Positions 1 through 12,147 of a DNA stretch of 64,000 nucleotides are shown piece by piece; within the stretch, counting starts at the first letter, position 1; every line of letters begins with the position of its first letter. The translations under genes and the position numbers were made by a program. The notes beneath the pieces were generated by a model. The model worked only from the letters and a program-made list of their open reading frames with translations. It made no database searches and was not told the DNA's origin. Origin of the DNA: Adineta ricciae (Eukaryota; Rotifera; Eurotatoria; Adinetida; Adinetidae); NCBI GenBank assembly GCA_905250025.1, contig CAJNOJ010000032.1:233501-297500 (forward strand), read 5' to 3'.

Positions 1-2
1 CG

Positions 3-520
3 GTTGGTAGTAGGTAGACGTCATGAGATATGAAAAACCTCAAAAGGATTCGTGCCTTTGTTCCTAAGTTATGATCGTTTTACTCGTTTTTTTTGGTTAT
101 TGCAAGGTGCTTCGATGAAATACCAATGACTTATTTTCGACCTGAAATTTTGCCTATAGATAGGTGTTATCTGTGCTAGATTGGTCTATAAATATCCGCT
201 CGAACGAATATTTCCTTCAGCTGATAACAAATTTCCAAGACAGATCAGTCTTTTTCAAATGATTGATGAAACACAGGATTTTTCTAAATTCGATTATCTG
301 AAGAAGAAGACGTTCGCTCGGGCTGATATCTACAGAACAATCTAATACAGATAACACCTATCTATAGGCAAAATTTTAAGTCGAAAATAAGTCATTGGTA
401 TTTCATCAAAGCGCCTTGCAATAGCCAAAAAAAAACGAGTAAAACAATCATAACTCAGGAACAAAGGCACGAATCCTTTTGAGGTTTTTCATATCTCATT
501 GACGTCTACTTACTACTAAT
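3..520. repeat. Long foldback (inverted repeat), MITE-like
   Basis: The left part (about 3-190) reads as the reverse complement of the right part (about 332-520) with only scattered mismatches. Landmarks are GTAGACGTCA near 16 against its complement near 510, and TGCCTATAGATAGGTGTTAT near 153 against its complement near 350. Weaker complementarity continues inward to about 235 and 285, leaving a small loop. There is no coding potential inside. This is the form of a foldback or MITE-type non-autonomous DNA transposon. The outer end may be cut by the window edge, so no target duplication can be assigned. Confidence 0.85.
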
Positions 521-1141
521 AGATGGGATTTAAACTGTTTGAACACCTAAATATGCTCCCTCGTCAGTAGTGAATCTTGTTAACTTGAATCATTTAGATA
601 ATTCCATCCAGATTGACAACGCATACCGGTTAATGTCAAAAAATGAGATTTTTCTGAAAAATTTTTGTACTCGAAAAAGACTTACAGAAACATTTCTTGA
701 GTATATTACATATTAATGATAACAATGATCATCTGCTTGTGTTAACAATAAACCGAAGAGATGAGTTAACCATATGCTACTCGATTTTGTCACTTCAGCG
801 CGTCCTCCATCCTTCTCTGTTAGTTTTCATTTTCTATAGAAGACTTCTCTTGCTTTTGTAAGATACTTTCGTGTTTCATTTTCTTTCTTTATCGCGATGC
901 AATGTGTATGTCACAGGTACATATCAATCGAAATCTATTCAGTTCTTGAAATGGAATAATTTAATCTTTAGAGATGAACTCGAATTATCTAGAGAACAAG
1001 CTCTTTGTCATGTCAATGTAATGAAAAGAAAAATGCATGTTCTATGAAAATCTACAAGGATTTTTCTCCTGTGAAAATATTAGAATAATGAATATATTCT
1101 CCGAAGTTGATTAATTTAATATTCGACACTGTCAAACATCT
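521..1141. other. Intergenic, no gene seen
   Basis: AT-rich sequence between the foldback and the first GPCR. No convincing ORF or RNA gene was seen; it presumably holds the promoter and 5' UTR of the receptor gene. Confidence 0.5.
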
Positions 1142-2194
1142 ATGGGTTTGACGAACAATGCAACGGCAACCGTCGAATTCAAATGGTGGTTCATTGCTAT
1201 CGATGTATTAATGATCTTATCATCAATTTTATCAATTCTACTTGCTCTTATCTTTCTACTCATTGTTTTATTCAACAAAACATGTCACACAGTACCGATC
1301 ATGTTAACTACTAATTCGTGTTTCACGCAAATTCTCTACGGTTCAGTGATACTAAGCTTGGCGACATTTTCATTGGAAAACGATCGACAACAGAAAGTCT
1401 ATCAAGATTCGTTTTGCACACTTCGTGGCTATCTCGGCTATGTCGGAACTGGTTTACTTCTGTATTCCTTAGTTTTGGAAGCTATTTATCGATACATTGT
1501 TATCGTTTATCCAACTTATCTTTCCTGGCAATCAACATGGACTCAACTGTTTTTAATATGTTTCATCTGGATGTTTTCTTTCATATCAACTTTACCATCT
1601 TTGCTTATGAATGTGATTCAATACAGTTTTGATGATCAAATCTGCTTAGTATTCCTTCGATTGTCTTTTCCTGTTATATACAACATGTTGATTACCTATT
1701 TAATTCCGATTTCCATCATCATATCAATATACTTAAAACTGGTTCTATATGTTCATTTCATAGACAGTCGCCCAACATCTATTGCAAGAATGTACAGAGT
1801 TCGTCGTAATCTATTCGTCGTACGTCGTATAATCACGAAAATCCTTATTCTGCTAGTCCTTGGCGTGCCTTACACAATCTTTATTATCATTTCGTTTTTT
1901 ACAACTCCGCCAAAATATCATTTGCGCATCGCTACTTGTCTGCTCGTTTTATCTCAAACACTGATTATGGTTGCGATTATCTTCTTTTGTCGGCCAGTAT
2001 CGAATATTCTCATGAAATTCTTACATATGACTTCGAATTATCGAAAGTGTTGGGAAACTGTTAACCACAATGAACGCGTGTGTTTCTCCCGCGATAAAAA
2101 CGATACATCTCGTTTGGAAACGTGCGTGGTCAATACAAACGTTTGTACTTCCAACGAGAGAGACAGTTTTGTCTTGAAAATCTCCGATGCATAG
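1142..2194 (+). CDS. Orphan rhodopsin-like GPCR, intronless
   Basis: A single uninterrupted 350-residue frame with seven hydrophobic segments. TM1 is about residues 17-45; TM3 ends in EAIYRYIVIVYP around residues 113-124, where the usual DRY is replaced by YRY; TM6 is about 235-257 and TM7 about 265-285 with a short cytoplasmic tail. The N-terminus has a glycosylation site (NNAT) and no signal peptide. Cysteines in the TM2-TM3 loop (FCTLRGYL) and in extracellular loop 2 (QICLVF) could form the conserved disulfide. The ligand is unknown. Such intron-poor orphan receptors of FMRFamide/peptide-receptor type are common in rotifers. An AATAAA-like run follows the stop codon. Confidence that it is a GPCR is high; the subfamily is unresolved. 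Confidence 0.85.
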   Translation: MGLTNNATATVEFKWWFIAIDVLMILSSILSILLALIFLLIVLFNKTCHTVPIMLTTNSCFTQILYGSVILSLATFSLENDRQQKVYQDSFCTLRGYLGYVGTGLLLYSLVLEAIYRYIVIVYPTYLSWQSTWTQLFLICFIWMFSFISTLPSLLMNVIQYSFDDQICLVFLRLSFPVIYNMLITYLIPISIIISIYLKLVLYVHFIDSRPTSIARMYRVRRNLFVVRRIITKILILLVLGVPYTIFIIISFFTTPPKYHLRIATCLLVLSQTLIMVAIIFFCRPVSNILMKFLHMTSNYRKCWETVNHNERVCFSRDKNDTSRLETCVVNTNVCTSNERDSFVLKISDA

Positions 2195-2683
2195 TTCGTT
2201 CGTTGAAAATAAAAATAAAAAGAATAGAATTTCTATGATCAATCATATATTATGCCGTTTTGTTTTTTTCTCTCCTCTATATCGTTTCTCTTACAAAGTA
2301 TCATTTTCTCGCAAAACAGTTCACTTCCAAGTAAAAACAATAACGATATAACAAGAAGAAGAAGAAGAAGACGAACAAAGAAGAAAATGACAGAACATTG
2401 AATATCCATAGGCATACAAATGGTAACTAGAAACTACGAAACAACATTATCAATCTGTTTGAAGACCAATCCGAATGTTCTTTTATCTTTCTCATTCAAT
2501 CGTTTCAAGGCGAAGAAAACAAACAAACAAAACAAAACAAAAGAAGTTTTATAATCTCCATCATCTCTGTTGTTGAGATAACATACACAAATACACAACA
2601 TAAATAAGACTAAGAGAAGAAAACAAAAGAAAAACGAATGTAGCGACAAATAAGTATTAAAAAGAAATTTTCTTTTCTCTATC
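2195..2683. other. Convergent 3' intergenic region
   Basis: Lies between the 3' ends of the first GPCR (+) and the Sec61 alpha gene (-). It contains AT-rich polyadenylation-type runs on both strands and a short GAA microsatellite near 2356. No gene is supported. Confidence 0.5.
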
Positions 2684-4266
<1,583 letters not shown>

Positions 4267-4782
4267 TTTGATAGTGATAAGATTTCTACTCGATTCTAAG
4301 GATTGTTGAAAAGAAAAACTAAGAAAAAGCAACTAACGAGATCGATTGTTCGCTGATTTTATTCTACGCAGACACAACGGCCAGTCGTCTTCCAATAAAT
4401 ACCATTCAAAGATTAACGCAACGTTGCAATCGCACAGGAAACAGTTATGGCTACTGACAACGTCGCACTGCATAAACGTGCAAGACGTCAAATAGATGTC
4501 GCACCTTGTCGACAATGAAATTCAAGCAAAGAATAATTTATTTCATTTCATAAAGAGGAAAAGAAAATTCTCGTAATTATCTCAGACACAATCACTACAA
4601 AAAATAGAAAACACTGAAGAAGTATGAAGAGAAATACTGACGCATAAATATATTAACATATGGTTGAATCTCAAGACTCACTATCTCTGCTACGACCGGG
4701 TTACCTAAATCAAACTACGAAATTTAGACGAAAAAGAACAGAACGAAGATAAAAATAATCTTATTATTTTGCTTTGCACTAA
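4267..4782. other. Intergenic, no gene seen
   Basis: Between the start of the Sec61 alpha gene and the stop of the CEP164-like gene, both on the minus strand. It should contain the Sec61 promoter and the 3' UTR of the neighbour. The 60-codon frame at 4333-4515 has no recognisable features. Confidence 0.5.
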
Positions 4783-7483
4783 TTAATGTGTTGATGTTAA
4801 ATGATCAATAACACCAGGAGGAAGAACATCACGTGCAGCTTTCAAAACAGCTTCTCTTGTTATAAGACTTGGTTGCGATTGCCAATAGGTTGTCTTTGAC
4901 ATTGACGGAGAGTTTGGTAACGCTTGTACTCCAATCGGATATGTATTGTTGTTGGTTTTTGTCGGCATTGTGCTCGACCATCGACCGGAGTCGATAAAAG
5001 AGGAATTAGGTGTTCGTTCGAATGGAATATTTCGAGTAATCGGACTGGTGTCTTGTTTGGTTATTGTCGTAAAGTTGATTGTTGAGGATTTCGGGCGTGG
5101 TTTATCGTGGTTTGGGTCAGTGGGAGTTGGAAGAAATGACATATGCTTCAGAGCGTTCAATGTTTGTTTCATTTCGATAATATCACTATCAGTGTCGCTT
5201 AGTCCTTCGTCGTCATCATCATCGTGCTCTTCTTCGTTGTGGAGAGAAGCGCTGGGAATATGACTGAAAGTTTGTTCGGTTTTAGAATTCTCGTCGTTGT
5301 CTACGCGGCTGGAGGTTGATTTTTGCTTTTGACGATGAATACTGTCGATGGTTTTGAGTTCGAACTCGGCGTCGTGAAGTTGTCGTTCTAGAGAAAATTT
5401 TTCGCCACGTAATTGATCCAGAGTTCGTTGGATAGTCAAACAAAATTGATTTTTCTGAAGGAAGATGAAAATATTCGTCCTTAGATGACCGAATATAAAA
5501 TCCAGAAATTTACTTCTTTCAGACGTTTTTCAACAGTATCTTTTTCGCTTTTCACTTTTTCAAATCGTCGAGTTAAATCTTCGATTTCATTCTTGTATCG
5601 ATTTTCTGCATTACGCAATTTCTAAAAGTCAATCGAATCAAAACGTCAATTATGCAATGGAGAATCCAACAAACCTCTTCAAATTCATGTTTGACTTGTA
5701 ATAAACGTATTTGCATATTAACATTATCTTGTTGTTCAAGATTCAGATCTGATAGCATATCAGCTCTAAATATCCAGATGCATTTATCGATTTAAATCGA
5801 AGAAAATTAAAGCACAAACCTTAATTTCTTCTGTAGATCTTGTTTTTCTTTTTCAATACTTTGTTTCAGTACAATCAGATCGTTTTGGTGGCGACTAATG
5901 AGCAGTTTCTTCTCTTGTTCGAGCTTTTCCCGAAGAGTCTTCTCTGTTAATCTAACGAAACAGTTCGCCTAGAGATATTCCATCGTTTTGTATGGTTTTC
6001 TTACGTTAATTCTGATTTCATTTGATCGCGCAATGCTCGTTCTTGTTGTTGTTTGGTTGATTCCAATTCAGCTTTGACCTTTTCCATCTGTATGCGATTT
6101 TCTTCGAGTAATTCTAATTTCTCTTCATTTATCGATCTGAAATTAACACAATCGAATGAACTTTTCACATTAGCAAAATATTCTTCATACTGTTCAAGTC
6201 GAGTTCGTAGTTTTGTTATTTCTAAATCTTCACGCGGTGTGATGAAAGTACTTTCCTACGAGAATCAAAACTCAGATTTTCATCGAAACTAATTTCACAT
6301 TACTTCAACTGGAGCTTTATTCGTTTCCCGACGGCGTTCAGCAGCTTCAGCAGCTAAATTAGCAACTCTTGCACGTTCAGTACTATCTTTGTTGTTTTCT
6401 ACAAAATGTGAACTTTGTCATTGAAAAGTGAGTTGAGAGTATTTTACCATGGACACCAATAACATCGGAGATCGTAGGTAATTCGGATGCTTCGTTTTGT
6501 TCATGATCGATACACGCTGATATTTGTCGGTCGATCCCTATAAAAATTAGAACATGAGTTGATTCGAACAAAAAAATCTGTTATTCATCTAAACATCTTG
6601 AAATTCAGCCCACTTATACAAAAAAACTGTTTCTATTGCCTTTCAAGTGCTTCTCATACAACGTCTTTTGCTATGAGTTATAAACGATTTTACAATAACC
6701 TTCATTGTCTATGTAAATAAAACTGACAGTTTGTCGACATGAATTTCATATATTTACCGAAATCGTTACTATTATGTTCTGGACCATTGTCGCTATGGTT
6801 CAATTCCATTTCCGATTCACTATTATGAATATTTTCCGAATCTAAAGTGTAAAGATTGAATGCAATATTGTCTCTTCGAATGATTCACCATCATGATGAT
6901 CACTTGTTTCATTTTTGACGTTATATACATGTTTTTCACTTGATAATTCGCTGATACTCAACGTATTCTTCCCTATTGAACAACGAAACAGTTCATAAAC
7001 ATTTGATTAAGTCAAGAACGATTACCTCTCGAATGAGAGTCGATCATAACGGTTGCTAGAGATTTCTTTTCCCTAATCAGTGACAAAATAAATCGTGTGC
7101 AATTTCATCCGAACTCTCTCTTGTTACCGTGCTTGAATAACGCGCGCTTTGTAAATCTCATCGTACGGATGATCCCAAGAAGATTTTCCAGTATCAAAAT
7201 TGAAATAATACAATTCACCATTCTCCTCTTGACAAGCTTTCCAACCCGAGGGCAACGGTTTCATAAAACCTTCTTTCGCCAGCCAGAGAAGATCCGATTC
7301 CTAATCATGCAAAGAATATCTCAAGAAAAACTTCCGTCCGTTTGTCGTTACTTTTTCGATATCAATTCCGATGTATGTGGCATACTCATGAAGTTCTTCA
7401 TCAGTTGGTTCGTAGTTGTCATCGATATGGTCTTCTAAAATTGTTTGATTATTGATTTTATATTGAGTATGTGTTTTCAACAT
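4783..7483 (-). CDS. CEP164-like WW-domain coiled-coil protein
   Basis: Minus-strand gene of many short exons. The first is 7352-7483, then 7300-7128, 7072-7026 and further exons down to the last, which ends in a stop at 4783. Joining the first two exons gives YIGIDIEKESDLLWLAKEGF, followed by a WW domain (W-KACQEENGELYYFNFDTGKSSWDHPYDE). This is the arrangement at the N-terminus of CEP164, the distal-appendage protein needed for cilium formation. The middle is acidic and disordered, then Glu/Gln/Arg-rich coiled coil; the last exon has a Ser/Thr-rich tail ending VIDHLTSTH. At roughly 700 residues it is about half the length of vertebrate CEP164. The N-terminal assignment is firm; the C-terminus is not recognisable and some middle exon limits are approximate. 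Confidence 0.8.
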
Positions 7484-7691
7484 GTTTTAGCAATATTCAT
7501 GAAGAATCAATCGATCCGTCTATTCAATTCTCTTTTCTTCTTCCTGTCGTTGCCAGAGGAAACGAAGAGAAAACGGTTTGAAATCAGCCGATAGATGTCG
7601 TTAGTCGTTCACAAGAGATTTTTATTAAAATATTCATTTCATATAGGAATCAAATGTTTTTATTTAGAAAAAATTGGTAAGCATATCGTAT

Positions 7692-8211
7692 TTAACCGTG
7701 AACAAAGCGTTTGCCATGAACAAAACGTTTGCCGTGAACAAATCTTTTACCATGAACGAAACGTTTTTCGAGATCATCACTGGTATCTTCGACTTCACTG
7801 TCTTCATCAGTCGAGCGCCCATGAACGAAGCCTTTCAAATAAGCACTGAAAGGAACAAGAAGAAAGTTCATCGTGTACATCGAAAAGCTTAGAGTTTTAC
7901 CGTTTTGTAAATGCTTGATGATTGGAACAGAAATCGGCACAGTACTTCACGAGTTCTTCATCGGAGTCGCTAAATGTTGATCGAGCTACTCGAGCATTAG
8001 ATCTAAAATGATTAATGGATGGTTCCTCCAGATGAGAAAGTCTTTTGACATACTCTGAGTTTGACTTGGATGACTAAAAAGGAGCAAAACGTGTGAAAAT
8101 CATGTTCAGGTGTAGAGAATAACTTACACTAGGTGTGGAGAGAACAGCAGTGATGAAGAGCGAAAGTAGGCACACGGCCATTGAGAGTCGGACAATGAAT
8201 GTGGGTTGCAT
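7692..8211 (-). CDS. Neuropeptide-like precursor with repeated FVHG-KR units
   Basis: Three exons (8128-8211, 7901-8073, 7692-7845) with GT..AG introns encode 136 residues. The first exon is exactly 28 codons and looks like a signal peptide (MQPTFIVRLSMAVCLLSLFI, then TAVLSTPS). A linker carries YVKR and a CADFC pair ending in TKR. Then follow AYLKGFVHGR, an acidic spacer ending in EKR, and four tandem copies of FVHG separated by KR, the last followed directly by the stop. Dibasic sites plus C-terminal Gly are the classic layout of a precursor processed by prohormone convertase, carboxypeptidase and amidation, here giving FVH-amide and perhaps AYLKGFVH-amide. I do not recognise this peptide family. 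A TATATA box lies about 70 nt upstream of the start. Confidence 0.75.
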
Positions 8212-8279
8212 GTTGATGTTGGAAATGATCGAATGAGTATCTTTTTGAAGTCGAGCGTCGTATTCATAAAAAAACACAT

Positions 8280-8285
8280 ATATAT
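8280..8285 (-). promoter_or_regulatory. Possible TATA box of the peptide-precursor gene
   Basis: TATATA on the minus strand about 70 nt upstream of the precursor start codon. Position and sequence fit a core promoter, but AT-rich runs are common in this window. Confidence 0.3.
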
Positions 8286-8750
8286 CAGTATGAGATCGAA
8301 GAGAGAAAATCGATCAATACGCGTGGGATGGAAGACGCTGAGAACAAATTGAATCTCTCTCTCTCCTTTTGTCATATCAAAGAAACTCCGAGAAATTGTC
8401 GATCGACCTTTTTCCTATTAAATTTAATTCTATTTCCCAGTTTTCGTGTATCCATATCGCAATTACAACGTTAATTAGTGTCTCTTGCTCGAAATAGCAC
8501 AAGTTAATTCATATTTCGATCTCCTAGATATTCAATTACGAAGGAATAGAATCGATTAGTGAGTAACTACGTTGGTACATTTCATTTAGGTCAACTTAAC
8601 ATCTGCTCTAACAAGTCAATTTACAAAAAGCACTGTAAACAAAATTTATTCGATTAGAAAAAAAAGACATGAAATGCTTGAATAGTATCAATATATAAAC
8701 TGACAAAATAAATTGAAAATATTTGCTTGATTATTGCTGTAGAAGAAATT
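8286..8750. other. Intergenic, no gene seen
   Basis: AT-rich spacer between the peptide-precursor promoter and the stop codon of the PNPOx-like gene. No gene or structured element was seen. Confidence 0.45.
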
Positions 8751-9514
8751 TTAATTTAAAATAAGTTTTTTATTTTCACCAGCCAAAGCGGTGTGATCAC
8801 CTAGGATCGTTGCTTTGGCTAATCCGTATAATTTCTGCATTACTGTTGATGACGAATCCCAATACTCAGCTTCGCCAATGGTAATACTAAACAAAACGGT
8901 CTGTCGAATGAAAATATCAAAGATTTTTCGCCTTACCGAAGTAGTGTTAGATCAGGATCATCGAGACCTTTTGGAAACCTATACACACACATTTCGAAAC
9001 TGATTATGGGTTTACGGAACGTCTTACCAGGCTTTGAGAGATTCGCTCCATAAATCTCGTTTTTTGGTATTATCATCCACTAGATCTGCTCGACCGCTGA
9101 TCGAAACATCTGCAAACAAGAATCAAATTCGTTCTATAGAATCCACAGTGAATAATTCCGTACATGATTGATTTTCCGGATCAGCATAGGAAATATTGAC
9201 TTCTTCGGAGCCTTTTTTCACTTCGGTTACTTTGTGTGCTATTCCAAGATTAATGAGAAAAGTAAATTATTCAAGGAAGTCTTACCACTTCGTTGAGTAA
9301 AAAACCAAAGTTCACCATGAAACGAATCGGCTTGTTTATTCACCATTGGCCTTCAATAAAACCGTCAAACAAACGTCACTCAACGGATATCACCTTACCG
9401 ACTATGAAGTGTTCCATCTTCATTAACTGTTGTTAGCATGGCATATTTCACATTGTGGATAATCTTAAAGAGCTTCTCAAGATCTTTTTCTCGTTCATTA
9501 CTTGTCGCAGTCAT
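8751..9514 (-). CDS. PNPOx-like / general stress protein 26-type FMN-binding split-barrel protein
   Basis: Six or so short exons on the minus strand with introns near 50 nt. The start ATG at 9514 gives MTATSNEREKDLEKLFKII, then VKYAMLTTVNEDGTLHSR and PMVNKQADSFHGELWFFT. This is the entry to the flavin-binding split barrel of the pyridoxamine-phosphate-oxidase-like (general stress protein 26) family. Later exons give EVNISYADPENQS, the VSISGRADLVDD strand with KKRDLWSESLKAWFPKGLDDPDL, and the C-terminal ITIGEAEYWDSSSTVMQ. Length and order match the family, about 170 residues. A 3' splice acceptor lies 12 nt before the ATG, so a 5' exon or a spliced leader is likely. The family is widespread in bacteria, fungi and plants and uncommon in animals; the substrate is unknown. 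Confidence 0.8.
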
Positions 9515-9608
9515 TTCTCTTTGAATCTGAAAGAAAATTTTCTATTAATTTATGCAGGTAAAAACGAGCAGCTTGAATAAATCTATCTGAATTGAAATAA
9601 TTTGTTTT

Positions 9609-10049
9609 TCACTTTTCAATCGCATTGACTTTTTTCAATCGTTTCTCCAAATCACCATTCTGGTCTAATCGTTCCGTATCATCACCGCCGCCAATGCACT
9701 CCCCAGCGATGAATACCCGCGGAACCGATCGAGCGTTAGTCAGTTTACCTAACACGTTCTGATACTCATTTCCATGATCGATTTCATCGAGTTCGATCAC
9801 TTTGTAATCCTTTAATTTATATTTACTAAGAATTTGTTTAGCTTTGATGCAGTAAGGACCTAAATGAAGAAGAAACCTTCGAACACGATTGCAAATTTGA
9901 TGAAAAACGGACAAGTAGTTTTAGAGAAAACAATCACTTTGTGACCGGTGATTAATTGCTGGACTTTGTCAGCTATGCCAGTGTCACCGGAACCACCGGC
10001 TGATGTTAAACGACGAAAGATTTGTCGGAATATGGTTGAAGACAAATAT
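9609..10049 (-). CDS. Glutaredoxin (CPYC active site), probably mitochondrial; first exon not located
   Basis: Two exons are clear: 9913-10049 and 9609-9859. Joined, they restore the dithiol active site: ...VIVFSKTT then CPYC then IKAKQILSKYKLKDYKVIELDE. The glutathione-binding TVP-loop equivalent (SVPRVFIAGECIGGGDD) follows, as in Grx2-type glutaredoxins that reduce protein or glutathione mixed disulfides. The residues before the domain (LSSTIFRQIFRRLTSAGG) are Arg/Ser-rich with few acids, consistent with a mitochondrial targeting signal. There is no ATG in this exon; it begins just after a TTTTCAG acceptor, so the start codon lies in an upstream exon that I could not place with confidence. 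The intron inside the active-site codon has the less usual donor GTCCGT. Confidence 0.88.
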
Positions 10050-10195
10050 CTGAAAAGAAATTCAATGTATTAATATAACAAAACACAAATCTCTCTGAGA
10101 TAATCGAAAAATGACTTTTCATTTAGTAAAATCTGCTTAGAAAGTACTAAGTCAAAGTCTGAAATCATTTTCTTTTATCAACAAAACAATAACAA

Positions 10196-10690
10196 TTAGG
10201 TTAACATAGCTTCGGCTTTGTTCTTTGTTTGAGTTTTCTTGCGTTTTGTGACCTTGCCTGCGTTTTTCTTCATCTTCTTTTGTTTTTCGTTTCGTTTTTG
10301 TACTGCTTGCTTAGCTTGAAGGTGTTTTCGTTGACGACCGCTTAACCATGAAGGATATTGACCATCTTTGTTCTTCAACGTTCGACTGTTGAACTCCGAT
10401 GTGCCACTACCGCCGACTTGCATCTCTACTCATATTGATGGAAAAGTTGTCGGCAGGTGAAAAAAGAAATTCCATTTACCTTCGTCGTTTGCTGTACGCT
10501 CTGGAATTGGCACAGTTGATGCTTGAAAAAAAAAGTGAATTAGTGGCACATTAGTGATAGAAGTGAACTTACGAATTAGATTGTCTTGTTTTAAAGATGC
10601 GAGTCGTTTCACTTCATCTTTTTTGGCTAATTTTTCTCGAAGAATCTTGCGCATTGCACGCATATGTTTACTTCGTTTGCTTTTAGCCAT
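10196..10690 (-). CDS. LLPH: LLP homologue (LLPH), ribosome-biogenesis associated nucleolar protein
   Basis: Three exons (10573-10690, 10480-10521, 10196-10425) give 129 residues, the same length as human LLPH. The N-terminus MAKSKRSKHMRAMRKILR and the conserved C-terminal box DGQYPSWLSGRQRKHLQAK match the family, with a Lys-rich tail. It is a small, very basic protein expected in the nucleolus, where the family associates with pre-60S particles. It is divergent from RPS8, so the two ribosome-related genes share the 0.8-kb region between them. Confidence 0.9.
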
Positions 10691-11461
10691 GACCAGACTG
10701 AACTTCAATGAATGTTGAAGAAATGAATTTGCTGATCTATTTTAAATAGAAAACGTTTAGTTCGAGATAAGACACTTTCGATCAATGCTGTACTCATTGG
10801 CTCGCCATTACTATAAGCATGTGATCTGGCTTTCATGTAGAGGATCTACGAAAAGGGGGCGCTCGGTAACGAAATTTCACTTTCACATTCTCCCGAAATT
10901 CCGCAACGCTTCTCAGTCATAATCCAATGCACGAGACTAGACCAAATATCTTCATATATGGACAGAGAAGAAACCCGTACACGTCCTTTAGGAAGTTAGA
11001 ACAGATCATGTGTTATCCTACACGAAAGAGAGTATTCTTCGTTTGATAAAGAGTGGGAAGTGATGTGGACAAGCGTATGGTTTTTCTGTCGGGAGTTTTT
11101 AGACAAGAATCGGACTCTCTAACTTTCGAACTCAGAATGTTTTGACTGCTGAGTGTATATAAGTACCATTCGATAGATGTCGCTTGAAAACTCCGACTCT
11201 AAAAAATGTGATTTTTTCTCTAAAATTCATTTCCATGAATGTGTATAAAAATTGCCAGGGAGTTTTCCTCGTCGAAAATATTTTTATTTATTTTATCTGT
11301 CCTCCTCACACCGATTTCTCACTGGTCAGTTGTCTTTACTAAAGATGGATTCTCGAAAAATGATTATTTTCGTAATTTTACATGTAAAAATTGCGATTTG
11401 ATCAAACTTGTTGGAATTTGCTTTTAGATCATCTTTTATTGAACCATCCTCGTAGAAAAAG
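10691..11461. promoter_or_regulatory. Shared intergenic region of divergent LLPH and RPS8
   Basis: A 0.77-kb head-to-head spacer between two genes of ribosome biogenesis; it must hold both promoters. No clear TATA box or motif stands out. A 3' splice acceptor (TTTTAG, about 11430) lies some 30 nt upstream of the RPS8 ATG, pointing to a 5' UTR intron or a spliced-leader site. Confidence 0.4.
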
Positions 11462-12147
11462 ATGGGTATTAGTCGTGATCATTGGCATAAACGACGAAAG
11501 ACCGGCGGTAAACGACCACAACCACACAAGAAGCGAAAATTCGAATTAGGCCGACCAGCTGCTCTAACCAAACTAGGTGCCAAACGTATCCACACTGTAC
11601 GTACACGAGGTGGAAATAAAAAATATCGTGCTTTACGTCTGGATATCGGTAACTTCTCCTGGGGTTCAGAAGGAATTGCCAAAAAGACACGTGTCATCGA
11701 TGTTATGTATCATCCATCTAATAACGTTCGTATTTCCATCGAATACTTCTCTTAAATCCAGCCTGTCGTCTTGTTTTCTTTCAGGAATTAGTACGTACAA
11801 AAACATTAACGAAATCAACTATCGTACAAATCGATGCTGTTCCCTTTCGACAATGGTATGAATCACATTATGGTCTACCACTTGGTCGTAAGAAAGGTGT
11901 GAAATTGACTGAAGCCGAAGAAGCTGTTCTCAACCGTAAACGTTCAGCTAAATCGCAAAAGAAACTTGCAGTTAAACAACGCCGTGCTAAAGTTGAACAA
12001 GGACTCGAAGAACAATTTCAAGCTGGTCGTGTTCTCGCTTGCGTTGCTTCTCGACCTGGTCAATGCGGCCGTTGCGATGGTTATGTTCTCGAAGGCAAAG
12101 AACTCGATTTTTACATGAAAAAAATCAAACAAAAGAAATCCAAATAA
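11462..12147 (+). CDS. RPS8: 40S ribosomal protein S8 (eS8)
   Basis: Two exons, 11462-11725 and 11785-12147, with a 59-nt intron between SNN and ELVRTKTL. The product is 208 residues, identical in length to human RPS8. It starts [19 protein letters not shown] and ends in a Lys-rich tail after [20 protein letters not shown]. The S8e signature ([29 protein letters not shown]) is complete. AATAAA-type polyadenylation signals follow at about 12190-12230. The intron is too short to house a snoRNA, unlike several vertebrate RPS8 introns. Confidence 0.98.
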
